Shown in pieces: positions 1 to 12,742 of a stretch of DNA of 64,000 bases (its first letter is position 1; each line of letters begins with the position of its first letter). The position numbers were made by a program, and so were the translations under genes. This DNA comes from Stichopus chloronotus (Eukaryota > Echinodermata > Holothuroidea > Aspidochirotida > Stichopodidae), in NCBI GenBank assembly GCA_021234535.1, contig CM037842.1, positions 25,667,106 to 25,731,105 of the forward strand, given 5' to 3'. The notes beneath the pieces were generated by a model. The model ran no database searches, was not told the origin of the DNA, and worked only from the letters and a program-made list of their open reading frames with translations.

Positions 1-221
1 ACATTTTTGTTGGCCCTACAGTACAAAAATTCAACCTCTCCAAAAAAGCAGGACAGTCAACTAACGTTACTTGCAGTCAAACAGACCTAAGGGAATTGGT
101 TATTTAAAAAGTGGAACTTAAACAATGTTCTTTTTTTATGTAGTGGTTAGGCCGATGCCATATTGCACTGAATTTGACTTTAACTGACAAATTTTCAACT
201 CATACAGTATTACAGCTTTAA
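1..221 (+). mobile_element. TTAAAGCTGG-family MITE, 3' part
   Basis: Truncated by the window start. It shares, in order, the blocks TTGGCCCTACA, TCAAACAGACC, TTAAACAATG, GTAGTGG and the terminal CAGCTTTAA with the copies at 14709, 22662 and 32012. The family ends in inverted repeats of the form TTAAAGCTGGAATATGAGTTG and its complement. No coding capacity is seen. Confidence 0.7.
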
Positions 222-329
222 TGTGTTTCTTTTCTCAGGTAAGCAGATTGAAGCACAATAAAAAAGATTGAAAACATATAAGTGTATATTGCATCTTAGT
301 CTATTTTGTTGAGCTTGTTCATTATTTCT

Positions 330-410
330 TACAGTAACTTTGCTTTGTCTCTTCTTGTTTATTTGTAAAGCTACAGTAAAGCATTTTGGTGGATTTGGTG
401 CATTAAAGGG
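330..410 (+). mobile_element. LINE 3'-tail fragment
   Basis: TTTGTAAAG…TTTTGGTGGATTTGGTGCATTAAA matches the style of CR1/L2-type LINE 3' ends and is related to the copies at 5985-6060 and 6468-6545. No reverse transcriptase sequence is attached. Confidence 0.4.
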
Positions 411-3400
411 TTTTGTTCTATTTCTCTCAAAACTGATAGTGCTCAAGGTGAGAGTTTGCATTGTGATCATTTTTGCTCTGTCTGTGCGGAGCTCATTTGT
501 TGGTTAAGTTATAGTTGTACACTCTGCACTAGGCTGTACAGGTTGTGTTTGATATACCAGGGAGCTGCCACTCCAGTGCTGGTACAGTATAGTGTATACA
601 GGGTGAAGAGTTATCCCAGTGAAAGTCAGACTTTTTGCTGTGATAATTTTGTCTGTTTTTTTTTTCTTTTCTTTTTTTGTGGTGCATTTTGTGTCACTAT
701 CTATAATTAACTCCATTCAGAGCTGCTGAACCGAAGATATTGTACCTTCTCAGAGACATGCAGTAGTACAGTGCAGAACTGTACACTGCTGTGGTTGGTC
801 CAACACAATGGAGGATAAAAAAAATTTATTTGATATTATGTAGCTCTGCCTTAAGTGAATTTGTCATAGAAATATGAACAGTGTAGGTTTTGAACTTATA
901 TACTTTAATCTATATTTTATTTTGATAGACCAGTTAAAATTTCTAGTTTGTCAAACTTTCTCATATATCTGATGGATGGATAATTTCTTAAAGATGTACT
1001 GTACAGTAAATTAATTATTTTCTTGTATGATGGAAAGAGTTATGTTAATTTTTCGAAATGTCTGTTGTTTACTAATATGAACCACTGTGCAATGAGATCT
1101 GCATACACTGTACCACTGGTACCTGATGCTGTAGTAACATTTACAGGTACTGTAGGTTAGTATATTTTGGTGAATATTGCTTAGAAGAAATTTCCCTATC
1201 CATAGAGTTGTGACAGTATAAATAATGCTGCCGCATTCACCCAGTGTACTGTAGCTGCACATGTGTAGAGAGTAGTGAAAAGACTAACAATGTCACCATA
1301 CACAGTATATGCCAATCACTCTACTTTCATGCTGTCCACCACAGGTGGTCTATTAATCTTCATGAAGGGAGGTCTATTTTCATGTCATTTTTAGACTACT
1401 CTCTTTCAAACAGGCTTTGAAAGGGAGGATCAGGTACGATGACTTTGCATGATTTGGGGTTGCTGTCTGCCTGTATGTAAACCATGTAGCACAACAGTCA
1501 CAGAAACTTTACTTTGGTAGCACCTGTTTCTGGAGAATCTGCAAAACTCTCTCTCAACATCCTAGATGTTGAGAGAGATTATTTATGTTATTGCCACGGG
1601 TACTTCTTTTGTTTTTCCTTCAATTTTTTTCTGCATACACTGCATTTGCTGATTTTATCCTTTGCAAGGTGCTGAATCCTGGCCTCTGAATGAGGAAAAC
1701 ATTTGCTAAAAGTTACAGTACTTATGTGAAGTATTTTCCAAACCTTAAGAGTTCTGTGGAGATGCATTTTACAGTGCACAGTTCTGCAACATGCTTACTG
1801 TACATGTGCTGTGCACCGAATGCTGACAAATCACTGCACACATAGATAATGATACTGTACATTGTCTAGAAGAGTAACATGGGCAGCATAGTCTTTTTAT
1901 CGTCAGACATGGCGCACAGTTACAGTATTACATGTTCTAATTACTACTGCACTATTTAACCCTTCAAAAACAGTGCAGTTACTGTACACACTATACATAT
2001 TGCAGGCACTGTACGCTGTTAGCATTGTACAGTCATATGTTACTGGCAAGATGACAAGTGTACACTGTACGCTATAGGTGCCAATCATGCAATTACCACA
2101 CTGAATATCGCTCTCATTTCTTTATGTGTAATTTTTTGATGGACTGTTGTTTTACCTAACTATTGTATATACTGACTGTTTGAGTCATCATACTGTACTT
2201 TAAAAGTTGCTTCAAAAACTATGAAATTGAAGCTGATTTGTTGTTCTTCACTCTCATCAATATTGTACCCTCCTTAATCCCGAATCCTTTCAATAGGGAT
2301 ACGTACACAGATTTGTTTACTGGGAGGTTAAATTTCACATCCTTAGATTTTCTAGTTGCACTGTACTGTCAATGTCAATGTGTACATAGAATTGTCCTGC
2401 TTAATAGGGGAAGTTTCCTGATGTACAGGTCTCACCATATACTGTAACTGCAGCACCATCAACCAGACAATTGCGGTGACACCATAGTCCGTGTGTACAC
2501 ACCATAGGCTGAGTTTGCAGTATTGCCCAGACTTACGCTGATAACAGCATGTTAAACAGCGACTTGTGCAAATGTTGTTTCTGCATGTTTCAAAAGGTGT
2601 GAGGTACTGTATGGTGGATACAGTATATGCATACAGCCTACAGGCTACTAAACAGTACAGTAGCGATTTCCCTCCTTGATACTGTTGTATTGTACATTCC
2701 TTTCTTCATACATACTGTACCTCTGTCCATACAACGTGAATCAATCCAAAATTGGGTTAAAAAAAAATGGGTTAAAAAAAAAATGGGCAAGTTTACTTCA
2801 ACAACTATCACTTTTGGGTGGTAAAGGAGGCAATACAACATTCAGAGGATTTTCATTATTGCGCTTCAGTTTGGCATATGGGCCATCACTGCACAGGTGC
2901 AGAAGGTGTGTTATTGATATGCATGGACAACACTAAGTAGTACAATGGTGTCTGGCCATCAAAACAGAGAAATGCATAGAGCTGTGACATTAATGAAAAG
3001 CCTCTCCTGTTTTCCACTTTGAGTTAGGTCAAAGGTACATAGCTCTGGGCAGTGTTCAAGTTTACCTGCTAATTTTAGCAATGGTGGTGGGGCATACAAT
3101 TGTAAGGTGGAGACAAGTGAGCGAGGAACGAGGAAAATGTGCACCATCATCAAAGGTGCTATAATTCTTCAGTACATTTTGCTCTACAGGTACTGTATAT
3201 GCATTGGAGTATTTCCTGCAAAGTACTTTTTGTAAATTGTTTGCCGATGGAAACCACCACTATAATTCTATACAACTGATAATGCAGCAGTACAGTACTA
3301 CTTGTGGCCTACTAGCATCCCTTTCTGATCCAGCCTTCTCCTCCCCTCCCCCCTCTACTGAGTCCACTGTGCATTTTGGTCATATACTGTACTGGGACAT

Positions 3401-3899
3401 GTATTTATAGGGCAGTAAATGAGCATGGTGTCGCATTACCAGCATGGTCTAGTTGACTATAGTAGTGTTACGGTTGTTTAATTCTGGTTGTGATGTCATA
3501 CATCAGAGACTGTGTTCTGAGAATGGATGACCTCCACATGTGAAGTACTGGTGCAGGAAACAAGTATTGAGCTAAACTGTATGTACAGTACAGTAGCCTG
3601 TTGAACTCTCTTACGAAAACATCCAGACATCAGCATGTGTGATAAGTCTTACTGTATGCAGAAAAACCCAAACATATTCATGTACAGTGTTGTGGACACA
3701 CAGTATTTACTCCACTACCATAATGTGTACTTTAGGTCGTACTGAACAGTAGGAATACTCAGTGTGTATGCAAGCCACCCACCGACAACATACTGGATGG
3801 AAATGGGAATTTACCATTCATAACAGTGACGTAAAGAGAGAGAGTAACGTGTAGTATATTTAATTGAGTAAAACTTGTTGACGTTCAAAAAGAATTTCG

Positions 3900-5320
3900 G
3901 AAGTTGTGGAAAAGAGATTACCAGATCTGTGGTGAATGTCACAACTAGCTAATTGTAAAGTGATTCCGTGAGTAGACGAAAACTAAAAACATTATAATTT
4001 CATATCCAACAGTTTGGTAAGTTTTTTTAACTGCACCATTCGTACAATTTGGGAAAATACTGATGATAGGTCTCAGGTGATCAATTCTGCCATATGACCT
4101 CAAACTTTTCTGACTTAAGGACAAAATGTGTAAGATACAGTAATGTAGTGGTTGAAGATTTTCATTTAGATCAACTGTGTGCTTCGTTGAACAAGCCCAT
4201 GAGAAGAAGTGTTGAATATTGAGTAAGTCAAAACAGCTCAGGCTCACCGATGACGCCGCAGTGAAGTGATCAGTTGACAGGTTATTTGTAAATATAGTGC
4301 TTCGTATCATCAAATACTTCAATGACAAAGGAGCGATGACTTGCGCTTACAGTAAGGTTTTTGATACACCAATTAGACCTGTACCGTTGCATATTTATTA
4401 TATCTAGGCGCTTATACAGCAGTGAGAACCATTAATTTTTAAATGTGGTTTCTGCTTTTTACTCTTTTTATGCCAATTCAGTTGCTTTTCAAAGTGGTTA
4501 GGGCACTGTCATTTTTGTTCCTCGAAAGACATGGTCCCTTCGTGTACAACCTCGCCTGTGCATCTTGTCTTTCTGGTTTTTCAGTACACAAACAATCACT
4601 TTAATAATTTGTACTGTTCATGTATTCCTGACACAAGGGTGCCAAGGTACCTCAAAGCAGGTCATGTTCATTCATAACAGTTCTGGCTCCCTACTGTATG
4701 TACAGTACTACCGTAGAACTGTTGCTGTATGAGAACTTAATGAAGAGTAAATCTATAGTACTTGATGCAGCTGAAAAGAACAAAATCAACTCAAAGGGAG
4801 ATTTCCAGACGTGTGGTTATTGTCACAACTAGCCAGTTGTTTCATTTCTAAATTACTGCATTCTTTAATAAATTTGGCCAAGTTCCTTTTTACAAGGCCA
4901 ATATTCCCCACTACTGTAGTACTTGTACTGTGCAGTAGATATGTACACTATATGTAGGAACCATACAGTTCAGTATAGCAAAGGTACAGCACAGAAAAAC
5001 AAGTCGATGCCTAAAGAGTTACAGTAGAACTGGGAAAGATGATCATCACATGTTCACACTTACTGTAGGCTTTCGATTCCTTCCCACTGTAAGTTATACT
5101 CACAGTGCTATGGAAGTGGCCAAGTTTACTTTTTGGCGGGCCCACGTCCTGTCCCAGTCCCAGTAATTTAGGCGTGAAAACAACGACAGCAGAGGTTAAA
5201 TGAAATTACTGTTGCTGGTGTGCAAAGAGAACTGGAAAAGTTGATTGTCATGACTAGCCACTTGTCTCATTTCTAATTTACTCAACAGTACATGTGGCCA
5301 AGTTGCCTTTTGGCCGACCC
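3900..5320 (+). repeat. Three diverged copies of a TGTCACAACTAGC-containing repeat
   Basis: Near 3910-3960, 4795-4890 and 5225-5320. Common words are GAGATTxCCAGA, TTGTCACAACTAGCCAxTTGT, CATTTCTAA and TGGCCAAGTTxCxTTTT. Identity unknown; no coding capacity common to all copies. Confidence 0.55.
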
Positions 5321-5984
5321 TTGTATTGTACATACCTTGCTAATCCTACAGTAATATACTGTGTATACTGTACATGTATTTAAGCTTTGACTCTGTGATG
5401 GATGGCCTTTGATTTCAATTTAAAATGCAATTCGTCCAAGATACAAAATGTGCAAGTCTAAAACTTCTATTTTCAAAGTTCCAATTATAGTCAGTCTAAC
5501 TGAAGTCAGTGCACAAGTAATTTACTACAGTACTTGTTCAGACATAAAGATTTACATGCCTTGAGGGGTTAAAATTTTTGTAATTGTCGCAGAAAAGTCA
5601 GTTCCACTGTACATACAGTATGTACAATATAGGGAGAGTTGATGTTTGTCTTAAGTCTCTACATGTTCACAGATTCATTAATATTCAATGTTCTTCATTC
5701 CTTCTCGTGAGTTTCAGGGTAAGATCAAGATTAAAATTTCTGGTGACAGAATACCGTTGATACGGTACAGTAGCTTAATTTGTGTGGTAAGTTTAATAGA
5801 TCATTTGTTGGGGGTGCTCAATGACTTCGGAACAATTTGTGTTAAGGTGTACAGTATTGTACATTCCTCTCAGTCACGTGATGCATAAAAGAAAAAAATC
5901 ACCGACTGAAAACTTATGCATACTGCAGCTTAGCTTTAATGTTTTTTTGAACATCTTTCATATTTTTTTCCCTTGCTTTTTTTT

Positions 5985-6060
5985 TTTTCTTCCTGTTTTG
6001 TAAATCGCCATGAGCATGTTTGTGGATTTGGCGCATTATAAATCTTATATTATTATTACA
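5985..6060 (+). mobile_element. LINE 3'-tail fragment
   Basis: A T-rich stretch, then TTTTGTAAATCGCCATGAGC, GTGGATTTGGCGCATTATAA and a (TAT)n end. This arrangement is typical of truncated CR1/L2-like LINE tails. An inverted, diverged copy lies at 6468-6545 and a shorter one near 6140-6200. Confidence 0.5.
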
Positions 6061-6467
6061 GTATACATGTCATTGATGGCTAGTACTGCAAACCTGTGCT
6101 GCTGCACATACTGTCCTCTTTTTTTGTTTTATTGAACAAGATAAAATAATATTTGCAGCATTTTAAATGCACTAAATCCACTAGTTTGCAAGCCCACATA
6201 ATTCCACAAAGATATCAGATAGTGCATGAAGATAAATCAATTTTTGATGAAAAGGCCCATGAAGCAAACGCGACAGAATTCATTGTGCCATGAGAGATGC
6301 ATCGTCAAATTCCTTTAGAAGAGTCACAGTTTGTCTAATTGTGGAATGAATAGAGCATCCACAACAAATGATTGACCTGCCCCCACCCCCCTTCCCCCCC
6401 ATGAAGGAATCGCTTGTATTATGTTGTATGTACATTGTACCCATACACATTCAGTACTGTAGATAGT

Positions 6468-6545
6468 AAAATAATAATAGTACTGTAATAAAATAAGACT
6501 TTTTATGGGCCAAATCCACCGAAGTGATCATGGCGTTTTACAAAA
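6468..6545 (-). mobile_element. LINE 3'-tail fragment, minus orientation
   Basis: AAAATAATAATAG…GGGCCAAATCCACCGAAGTG followed by CATGGCGTTTTACAAA is the reverse complement of the tail at 5985-6060. The two form an inverted pair about 0.4 kb apart. Confidence 0.5.
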
Positions 6546-7379
6546 ACAAGAATGTACAGTAGCAAAAGTAACAAAGTAAGGAACATGCTCAAAGAAAAGA
6601 AAAAAAAAAATTATAATTCAAATAAGAAAAGCAGAAAGCCTGGCACTGTACAGTTTAAGATGCAGTTACTGTCTTGTCTGACTTGGTAGAAATCAATTCC
6701 AACAACACAAATTGTTCAGACACCCTAATGATGTAAACTGTTATGATGTAAACTGTTATTGTCGTGGACATGAAGGGTGCTGTGAGTCCAACACATAAGG
6801 TTGGTCATACCTGCCACTATGCAACCAATAAATGCGTGGAACCCCTGGTTCTTGTTCACAGCTTGTGGCCTCAGAAAGGCATCGCCGCTCGCTCGTGTGT
6901 ACGACATGTACTGTACACCTGAATTTAAAGTTACTCATGTTTTGGAGAATTGCCAGAAATTCACAGTGCCATGGAAACTAATGCGTAACAAGCTGGTGCT
7001 ATCCCCCCCCCCCTCCCTCGTGTGATTTTGTTTTCTTTTTTTTTGTGTGCAGAGAGTGGGTGTGACCTTAAGGTGTTTTGTTGTTTCAAAGGGTTGGGGG
7101 AGGGAGAAGGGAAAAGGGAAAGGTTTCTACAGTATATTATACATATTTTGGATTTTGTTACTACTGTTTTTATACAACTAATTAATTCTAATGTAACTAT
7201 TCACTCACTAGTAAATATTGCATGAGGTGGTGGATGTGGTAGATAGGGAATAAATCAACCAATTTTTTTCATCCAACTAGCGGCTCTGATGAAAGACGGT
7301 GCAGTACCTCTTGCTCTTACTTACACATTACAAGACATGCTTAAACAGTCTAGTTTAGTCCAGTCTAGAAATGCATTAG

Positions 7380-7790
7380 TTAAAGCAAGGGGTAAGTACA
7401 GTCACTTGTGAATACCCACACCAGTAAGTTGTGCGGAATATAACCATAGATATATTACAGTATGAAAGTGACATCATAGACAAGCAAACTCAGCTAGGCT
7501 AATTTTAGAAGATTAATTGCTTCTACTAATTCATTATTAGACAAGCATTTCAAGGAAGAGCTACAGTAGGGCATGGAGGGCACGGTGCAAGAGCAATTTA
7601 TTCAGAAGAGTGTTTCAGCATGTCATTGCATCAGTGAGAGCAAGGGGTAAGTAAAGTCACTCGTGAATACCCACACCCTGACACCAGTAAGTTGTGGGGA
7701 ATACAGCCGATACTGAACGTCACAGTATTAAATGGACATGATAGGCAAGCAGACTCAGAGATCAATTTCAGAAGATTGGTTTTGCATATC
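7380..7790 (+). repeat. Two direct copies of the foldback-family tail
   Basis: Copies start near 7384 and 7639. Both carry GCAAGGGGTAAGTA, CAGTCACT/AGTCACTCG, GTGAATACCCACACC, AGTAAGTTGTG and a further shared ~100 bp (GACAAGCAAACTCAG / GGCAAGCAGACTCAG, TTTCAGAAGATT). This extends the family well past the hairpin and suggests a local duplication of about 255 bp. Confidence 0.75.
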
Positions 7791-9129
7791 CTGGATGTGT
7801 TGACACAACTTGCTGCATGGTTTGATGTTGGCTGTTAATGCATTTCATCAGTCAGTGCATTTTATGCCATTCATCTGCGGCATGGTGCGTGTGTCATCCT
7901 ACTGTGCATATATACTCTATGTTTTGTATGTAGCACCATATTTCCTTCCTATGGCATTTGGTTCATCCCTCTGATTGAGCAGGTTAGGAAGGATGTTTAA
8001 TGCTTGTGTAAATTAACTGTACCAACCTGCTCCACGTGCCACAGTAGTGTAGTTATTGATTACTGTTCTAGCTGAAGGAGCAAAAACAAGTTCTGTTTGA
8101 ATATCTTAAATGTATAGTACAGTATGGATAGTGTAGGTTTTTTTTTCAGTGGGGGGGGGTGTTTCAATCCAACCATACGGTACTTCCTAGAAATTCCATC
8201 ACACATTTAATTACATGGGTCTGTAAAACAGTTCGAAATCCTGATTGTTAGCTCAGACTTATGCAACATATATTAGCCATTCATCTACATAAAAACTTGG
8301 CAGCTACTGTACTGTTCATTTTACAAGTTCGATAAGACAAAATGAAGCAATATGTATCTGAAGTTGATTGGGACAAATCGCTGTTCTACGGTACAGGTAC
8401 ATACTTCTGCAATTCTTTCACTTCTAGTCCTGCCTTAGCAATTTTCAGTTTGTCCAAATAGCTGGCTTGACCTAGTGGACTGTCGATGTGCACGTTAGAC
8501 AGGTCTGTTAGTTTGCATGTCATAGTGCCAGTTAGCATTCTCCGTGTGGCATTTTAAGGGGATGAAAAGTACCGCCTTCCTTCAATTGCAGCCTGCCCTC
8601 TGAAAACCGTGTCCTGTCACCTAGAGTACAAAAACCTGGCCTTGAAAGAAAAAAACGTTGACAATATCATAAGTAGTGCTGTTTCAAATGGAAGAGGAAA
8701 TTATTTCTTAGTGGCGCCATTTTGCATCACTTAGTATTAACTCAGTTATCAAATATTTCTGGAGGTGAAAGAAGGTGACAGCCATCCCTTAAATTGCTTT
8801 GCATATACTGTGAGCTGAGTGGCTCTCTCCCCCCTTCCCCCAATTGAAACTGTGTGAAGATGAGGGCCTACTGTGTAGCATGAATTCGGACTGTGCATCG
8901 TCAGACAGTTGTAACTGGTTTTCTAAGGCGGCTGTATGGGAGATTGTATGGGGGTGCCACACTGATACCTACCGTAGGAACTGTGGAATGTGTTTCACAT
9001 GCTCTGCAACTTCCTTTATTCATCAAGATGTGATTGGACTCTATACTGCTAAAAAGACTGCACATGTTTTCCATGGGTATCGGAACGACATAGTCTGAAT
9101 CTATGAATATGTAGACATTTTGTAACATA

Positions 9130-9290
9130 GCCAAAGCAAAAGCCAAACAAGGGCGAGCCTGGGACTAGAGGGCGGGTGTCAGAATTGTTTTTGGTGGCAT
9201 TTTGAGCTAGTTCAAACTGATGTATATGTGAGCAAGGGGTAAGTATCTAGTCACTCGTGATTACCCACACCAGAGAGTTGCCGGTAATTT
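9130..9290 (+). repeat. Foldback-family copy, right half
   Basis: Shares AAACAAGGGCGAGCC, AGAGGGCGGGTGTCAGAATTG and GAGCAAGGGGTAAGTA, then CTCGTGATTACCCACACCAG, with the 24402 element. The left arm is not recognisable, and the terminal hairpin is decayed (GAGAGTTGCCGG). Confidence 0.7.
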
Positions 9291-9719
9291 ATGTCCATTC
9301 GAATTTGTGGACAGTGTCTACCACCAGGCTGGTGAGTAGACCAAGGACTTTGAGCCAACTTCGGGAGCCAGTCCAAAGCCCCTACTCTGAGAGCTTTGTG
9401 CCTTTCCTGTGACCATTTGACCATTAGAGAAAGATATCCAAATGCCAAAAGAGATAGAATCTAGGGGCTTCACTTTCCCTCATGGTCAGATCTTCAGTAC
9501 TGTACTAATGTAAATTTATGCATGAAAACTAATTCACTGTGTTGCTGTTAGAATTGGCAGCATTTAACCTGGAGCATAATTTTTTGTTACACTACTGTAT
9601 GTCAGGCTAGAATGACTATAAAACACGGAAGGAAAAACAAGAATACTCAAGGTTTGACCCAAGACAACCACCTCGCGCAAGGCAAAAAGCAGCGAGCAGT
9701 TTGAAAAACGTTGTAGAGC

Positions 9720-9872
9720 ACTCGAGCGAAAGGCAAACGAGGGCGAGCTAGGCCATAGAGGACGCGGTGTTAGAATAGACTTCGAGGTCAGTTTGAGCAA
9801 AGGTCAAATGATGCAGTAGTGTGGCAAGGGGTAAGTATAGTCACTCGTGAATACCCACACCAGTGAGTTGTG
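9720..9872 (+). repeat. Foldback-family copy, right half
   Basis: Very similar to the 24402 element from GAGGGCGAGCTAGGCC through CTTCGAGGTCAGTTTGAGCA, the arm GGTCAAATGATGCAGTAGTG, and the tail GTAAGTATAGTCACTCGTGA, with the single (not duplicated) form of the 33-bp loop unit. A possible decayed left arm lies near 9580-9600 (TTACACTACTGTATG). Confidence 0.75.
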
Positions 9873-11195
9873 GGGAGTCAGTTTTGCACCAAACGTAAGT
9901 TGTAAATTTTTACAGGTATTTGGAGTTTGCAGTGTACCATTGATGTTAAATCTTTACTAAAAACTATAGTATTAGAAAAGTGCTAAATTTTAACTCCATT
10001 TAGTGGTCCACTTTCCATGTACTGTAAATGTTCAATGCTTTTACAAGTACAAAAAAAAAAAGGAATTGTCAGTAAACAATCAGGCAAACAGTATAAATTA
10101 CCCTCTAGTGAGGCCAAGTACAAGCAGCGCTCTTCAGGTCAAGAGTCCTTAAATGCTGTGTGATAGGCAACTACAGTGGAAAAGAGATGGCTTCATGCAG
10201 AAATTACAGAATGAAAGCAAATCTGTTGAAATCGTGTTATATCAAACTTCATTTATGCATTGCCAAAAGATGAAAAGTATGAAAAACTGATGATGTGCAG
10301 TTCTGCTTAATTTCAGTATTTTATTTATTCGCAACATGACACCATCAGACGATGTAATTTGCTGTGGTTAGTGCACAACATAAAGGAACAAACCAATGCT
10401 GGACTGCACCACTGCAAGTACAGCACATTAGAAGAAAATGTGTGACATTGCACTGCACACTAAGCTACACGGTTATTGCCATTGAAAGTACTGTATTTTG
10501 TACTACGTACCATTCTTTTTTCACCGCGGTTGATATCGGAAAGCACTGTATGTGCAGTACATCGATCATACTTAACAGAATTTCTGTACTAGAAGTATTT
10601 ATGTAAACTGAAGTGCAGGTGTACAGGTACAGTACAATAGGTTGAAGTTTACCCTTGATATGCCTTACAATATTGTTCATAATACTCTATAAGAGCACAG
10701 ACATATGTATTATTTACTTATGGACCATTTATCTCACAGGATCGAATCAAATTCCATCAGGAACTACTTCTGTCAATATAAAGCAAGCAGCATGCTGCAT
10801 ACAGTACTGCACACAGGATTCATGAGACAAGTACTGTGTTTGTACAATATGGTGAAGGACTCATTAACATTTATATCTGGCAAGATGACAAAATTGAGCC
10901 TGAAATTCTGTACATGTATCCAGCTTTAAACACAGCAAAATTGAACTACTGAACTGTAGTTATTCCTGGAGTACTGTAGGTAAAAAAGTAGCCTTGTGCC
11001 TTCAATTTGGGAGATGTACTATAAAACAGTCCTTTAAACTGTCTTTATGGGGGTAAAGGTTAGATATTTACTTGTTCTGACTTTCCATACTTTGTTGTAA
11101 CAGCATTCTATCTAGGTTATCTTTCTTATAATTTATATCATGTTAGAAGCATGCAAATACATACAGTTTCATCAAATTATAAAATTTACTTCACT

Positions 11196-11412
11196 CCTCA
11201 CTTACCTGTCTCAACACAACAACTGCACTCCCATCTACCATGCTAAGAGGATGGCAGAATGGGAAGGAGGCGCTAGTCCGGTATTAGACCGGAGGGCGCC
11301 AAGGGCGGTGTTAAAGGTTACCAGTACTCTTAGCACTGTAGATGGGAGTGCAGTTGTTGTGTTGAGACAGGTAAGTGAGGTCGTTCGTAAATAACCAAAC
11401 CAGAAGAGTTTT
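11196..11412. repeat. Foldback repeat with 53-bp inverted arms
   Basis: Left arm 11196-11248 and right arm 11328-11380 are inverted copies with two mismatches, enclosing a 79-bp loop that itself contains a GGCGC…GCGCC pairing. The right arm ends CAGGTAAGTGAGG, a perfect splice-donor-like word, and the left arm gives the same on the minus strand. Beyond the arms the similarity continues more weakly (GTAAAT on both sides). Solo left-arm relatives occur at about 11540-11612 and 20015-20085. Confidence 0.85.
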
Positions 11413-12384
11413 GGGATTTTAATCTGTACCATCCACATGTAGGGCATACTGCAGGAAGAGGCTACAGTATGGTTGTATGCCCTTTAAAATGAACCAGGAT
11501 GAAGCTTTTTTTCTCTTTGTGAGAATCCATATCTGAATTAAGCATAATTTACCTCACTCCTATGTACTTAGCTGTATCAACACAACACATGCACTCCCAT
11601 CTACCATGCCAAGAGGTAGTTCTGATAAGCTCTTACACTGCCCTTGCAGGCACCATCTTAGAATACCGGACTACAGGTACTGTATAGAAAATAGCACCTC
11701 CTTCTGATACAGCAGCATTGTAGTCTGTATGGAAGACCTTAGTCGATTTTGAAACACAGTTTGCCGTGGTGCATAGCATTGTGTCAGAAGTCTGTGATGC
11801 CATTCCAGTCAAAGTAAGTGGACATCCTTTGAATTTCTTTACAGTACATGCAGTAAGTCCAGACTGCCTTAAATGAAGCAAACCTACTAAAAGTTGTAAT
11901 TTTTATTCTCACGACTTTTTTAACTCAGTCTACAGTATAGTACAGCAGATTCCTGTTTAAAGGGAAAATGCAGTCATCCCAATTCGTATTAGTATAGTCC
12001 CCTATCCTAATTTATGGAAGGCTCTTTTGCATCAAGTAACAACATTTTGTTGCTGAATTGCTTAATTTATGCAAGTTGTTTGTTTAGTTTGAATACACAA
12101 TAGTTTGAAATATCCTGAATGACATTTGTAAGTTATAAAAGAGGAGATTTGTAAGATTAGCATGATGTTTCAGAATATAGTAGGGGTGACCCCTAACTTA
12201 AGTTTTTCACTGATTTCACATTTCATGGTCAAACTTAAAATGACAATTTCGAAGAGTGGCAATTGATTTTGACAGTAATCTGCCATTGTTACATATGCAG
12301 TAACATCATTTTATAACCTTGAGACAACTGGAAATCTTTCTTGGCCAGAGCTACAGTATCTTCCTTCAATTCACATTGTAGATA

Positions 12385-12535
12385 AACTTACGAGGGCGGG
12401 CTAGGCTGCAGAGGGAGCTTTACTAGAACTAGTTTTGAAGACGATTTGAGCATGGGTCAAATGTATGCATTAGTGAGGCAAGGGATATGAAGTATTGTCA
12501 CTTGTGAATACCCACACCAGGAAGTTGTGGGGAAA
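12385..12535 (+). repeat. Foldback-family copy, right half, diverged
   Basis: GAGGGCGGGCTAGGCTGCAG, TTTTGAAGACGATTTGAGCA, GGTCAAATGTATGCATTAGTG and the tail CACTTGTGAATACCCACACC are recognisable. The terminal hairpin CCCACA…TGTGGG is intact. Confidence 0.7.
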
Positions 12536-12721
12536 CGGCAGTGCTTTGGGTCATGAACCGGACATTGGGAGTGGTGTTTGGAGTGGCAGGAGTTTGAAAG
12601 TGATCTCTTTCGATAAAAACATTTTTAAACATGCCACTGGGATATTTAAAGTTCTGTAAATTTAAAGCAGGATATGCTCTTTGAAGAAGAAAAAATAGCC
12701 AAATTTAGCCTACAATCTCCC

Positions 12722-12742
12722 ATCTCTCTCTCTCTCTCTCTC
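12722..12742 (+). repeat. (CT)n microsatellite
   Basis: Uninterrupted CT dinucleotides, about ten units. Confidence 0.9.

Noticed and set aside
3945..4328. 127-codon minus-strand open frame
   Set aside because: No recognisable domain, no splice partners, and part of it overlaps a dispersed repeat. Length is within chance expectation for 64 kb.
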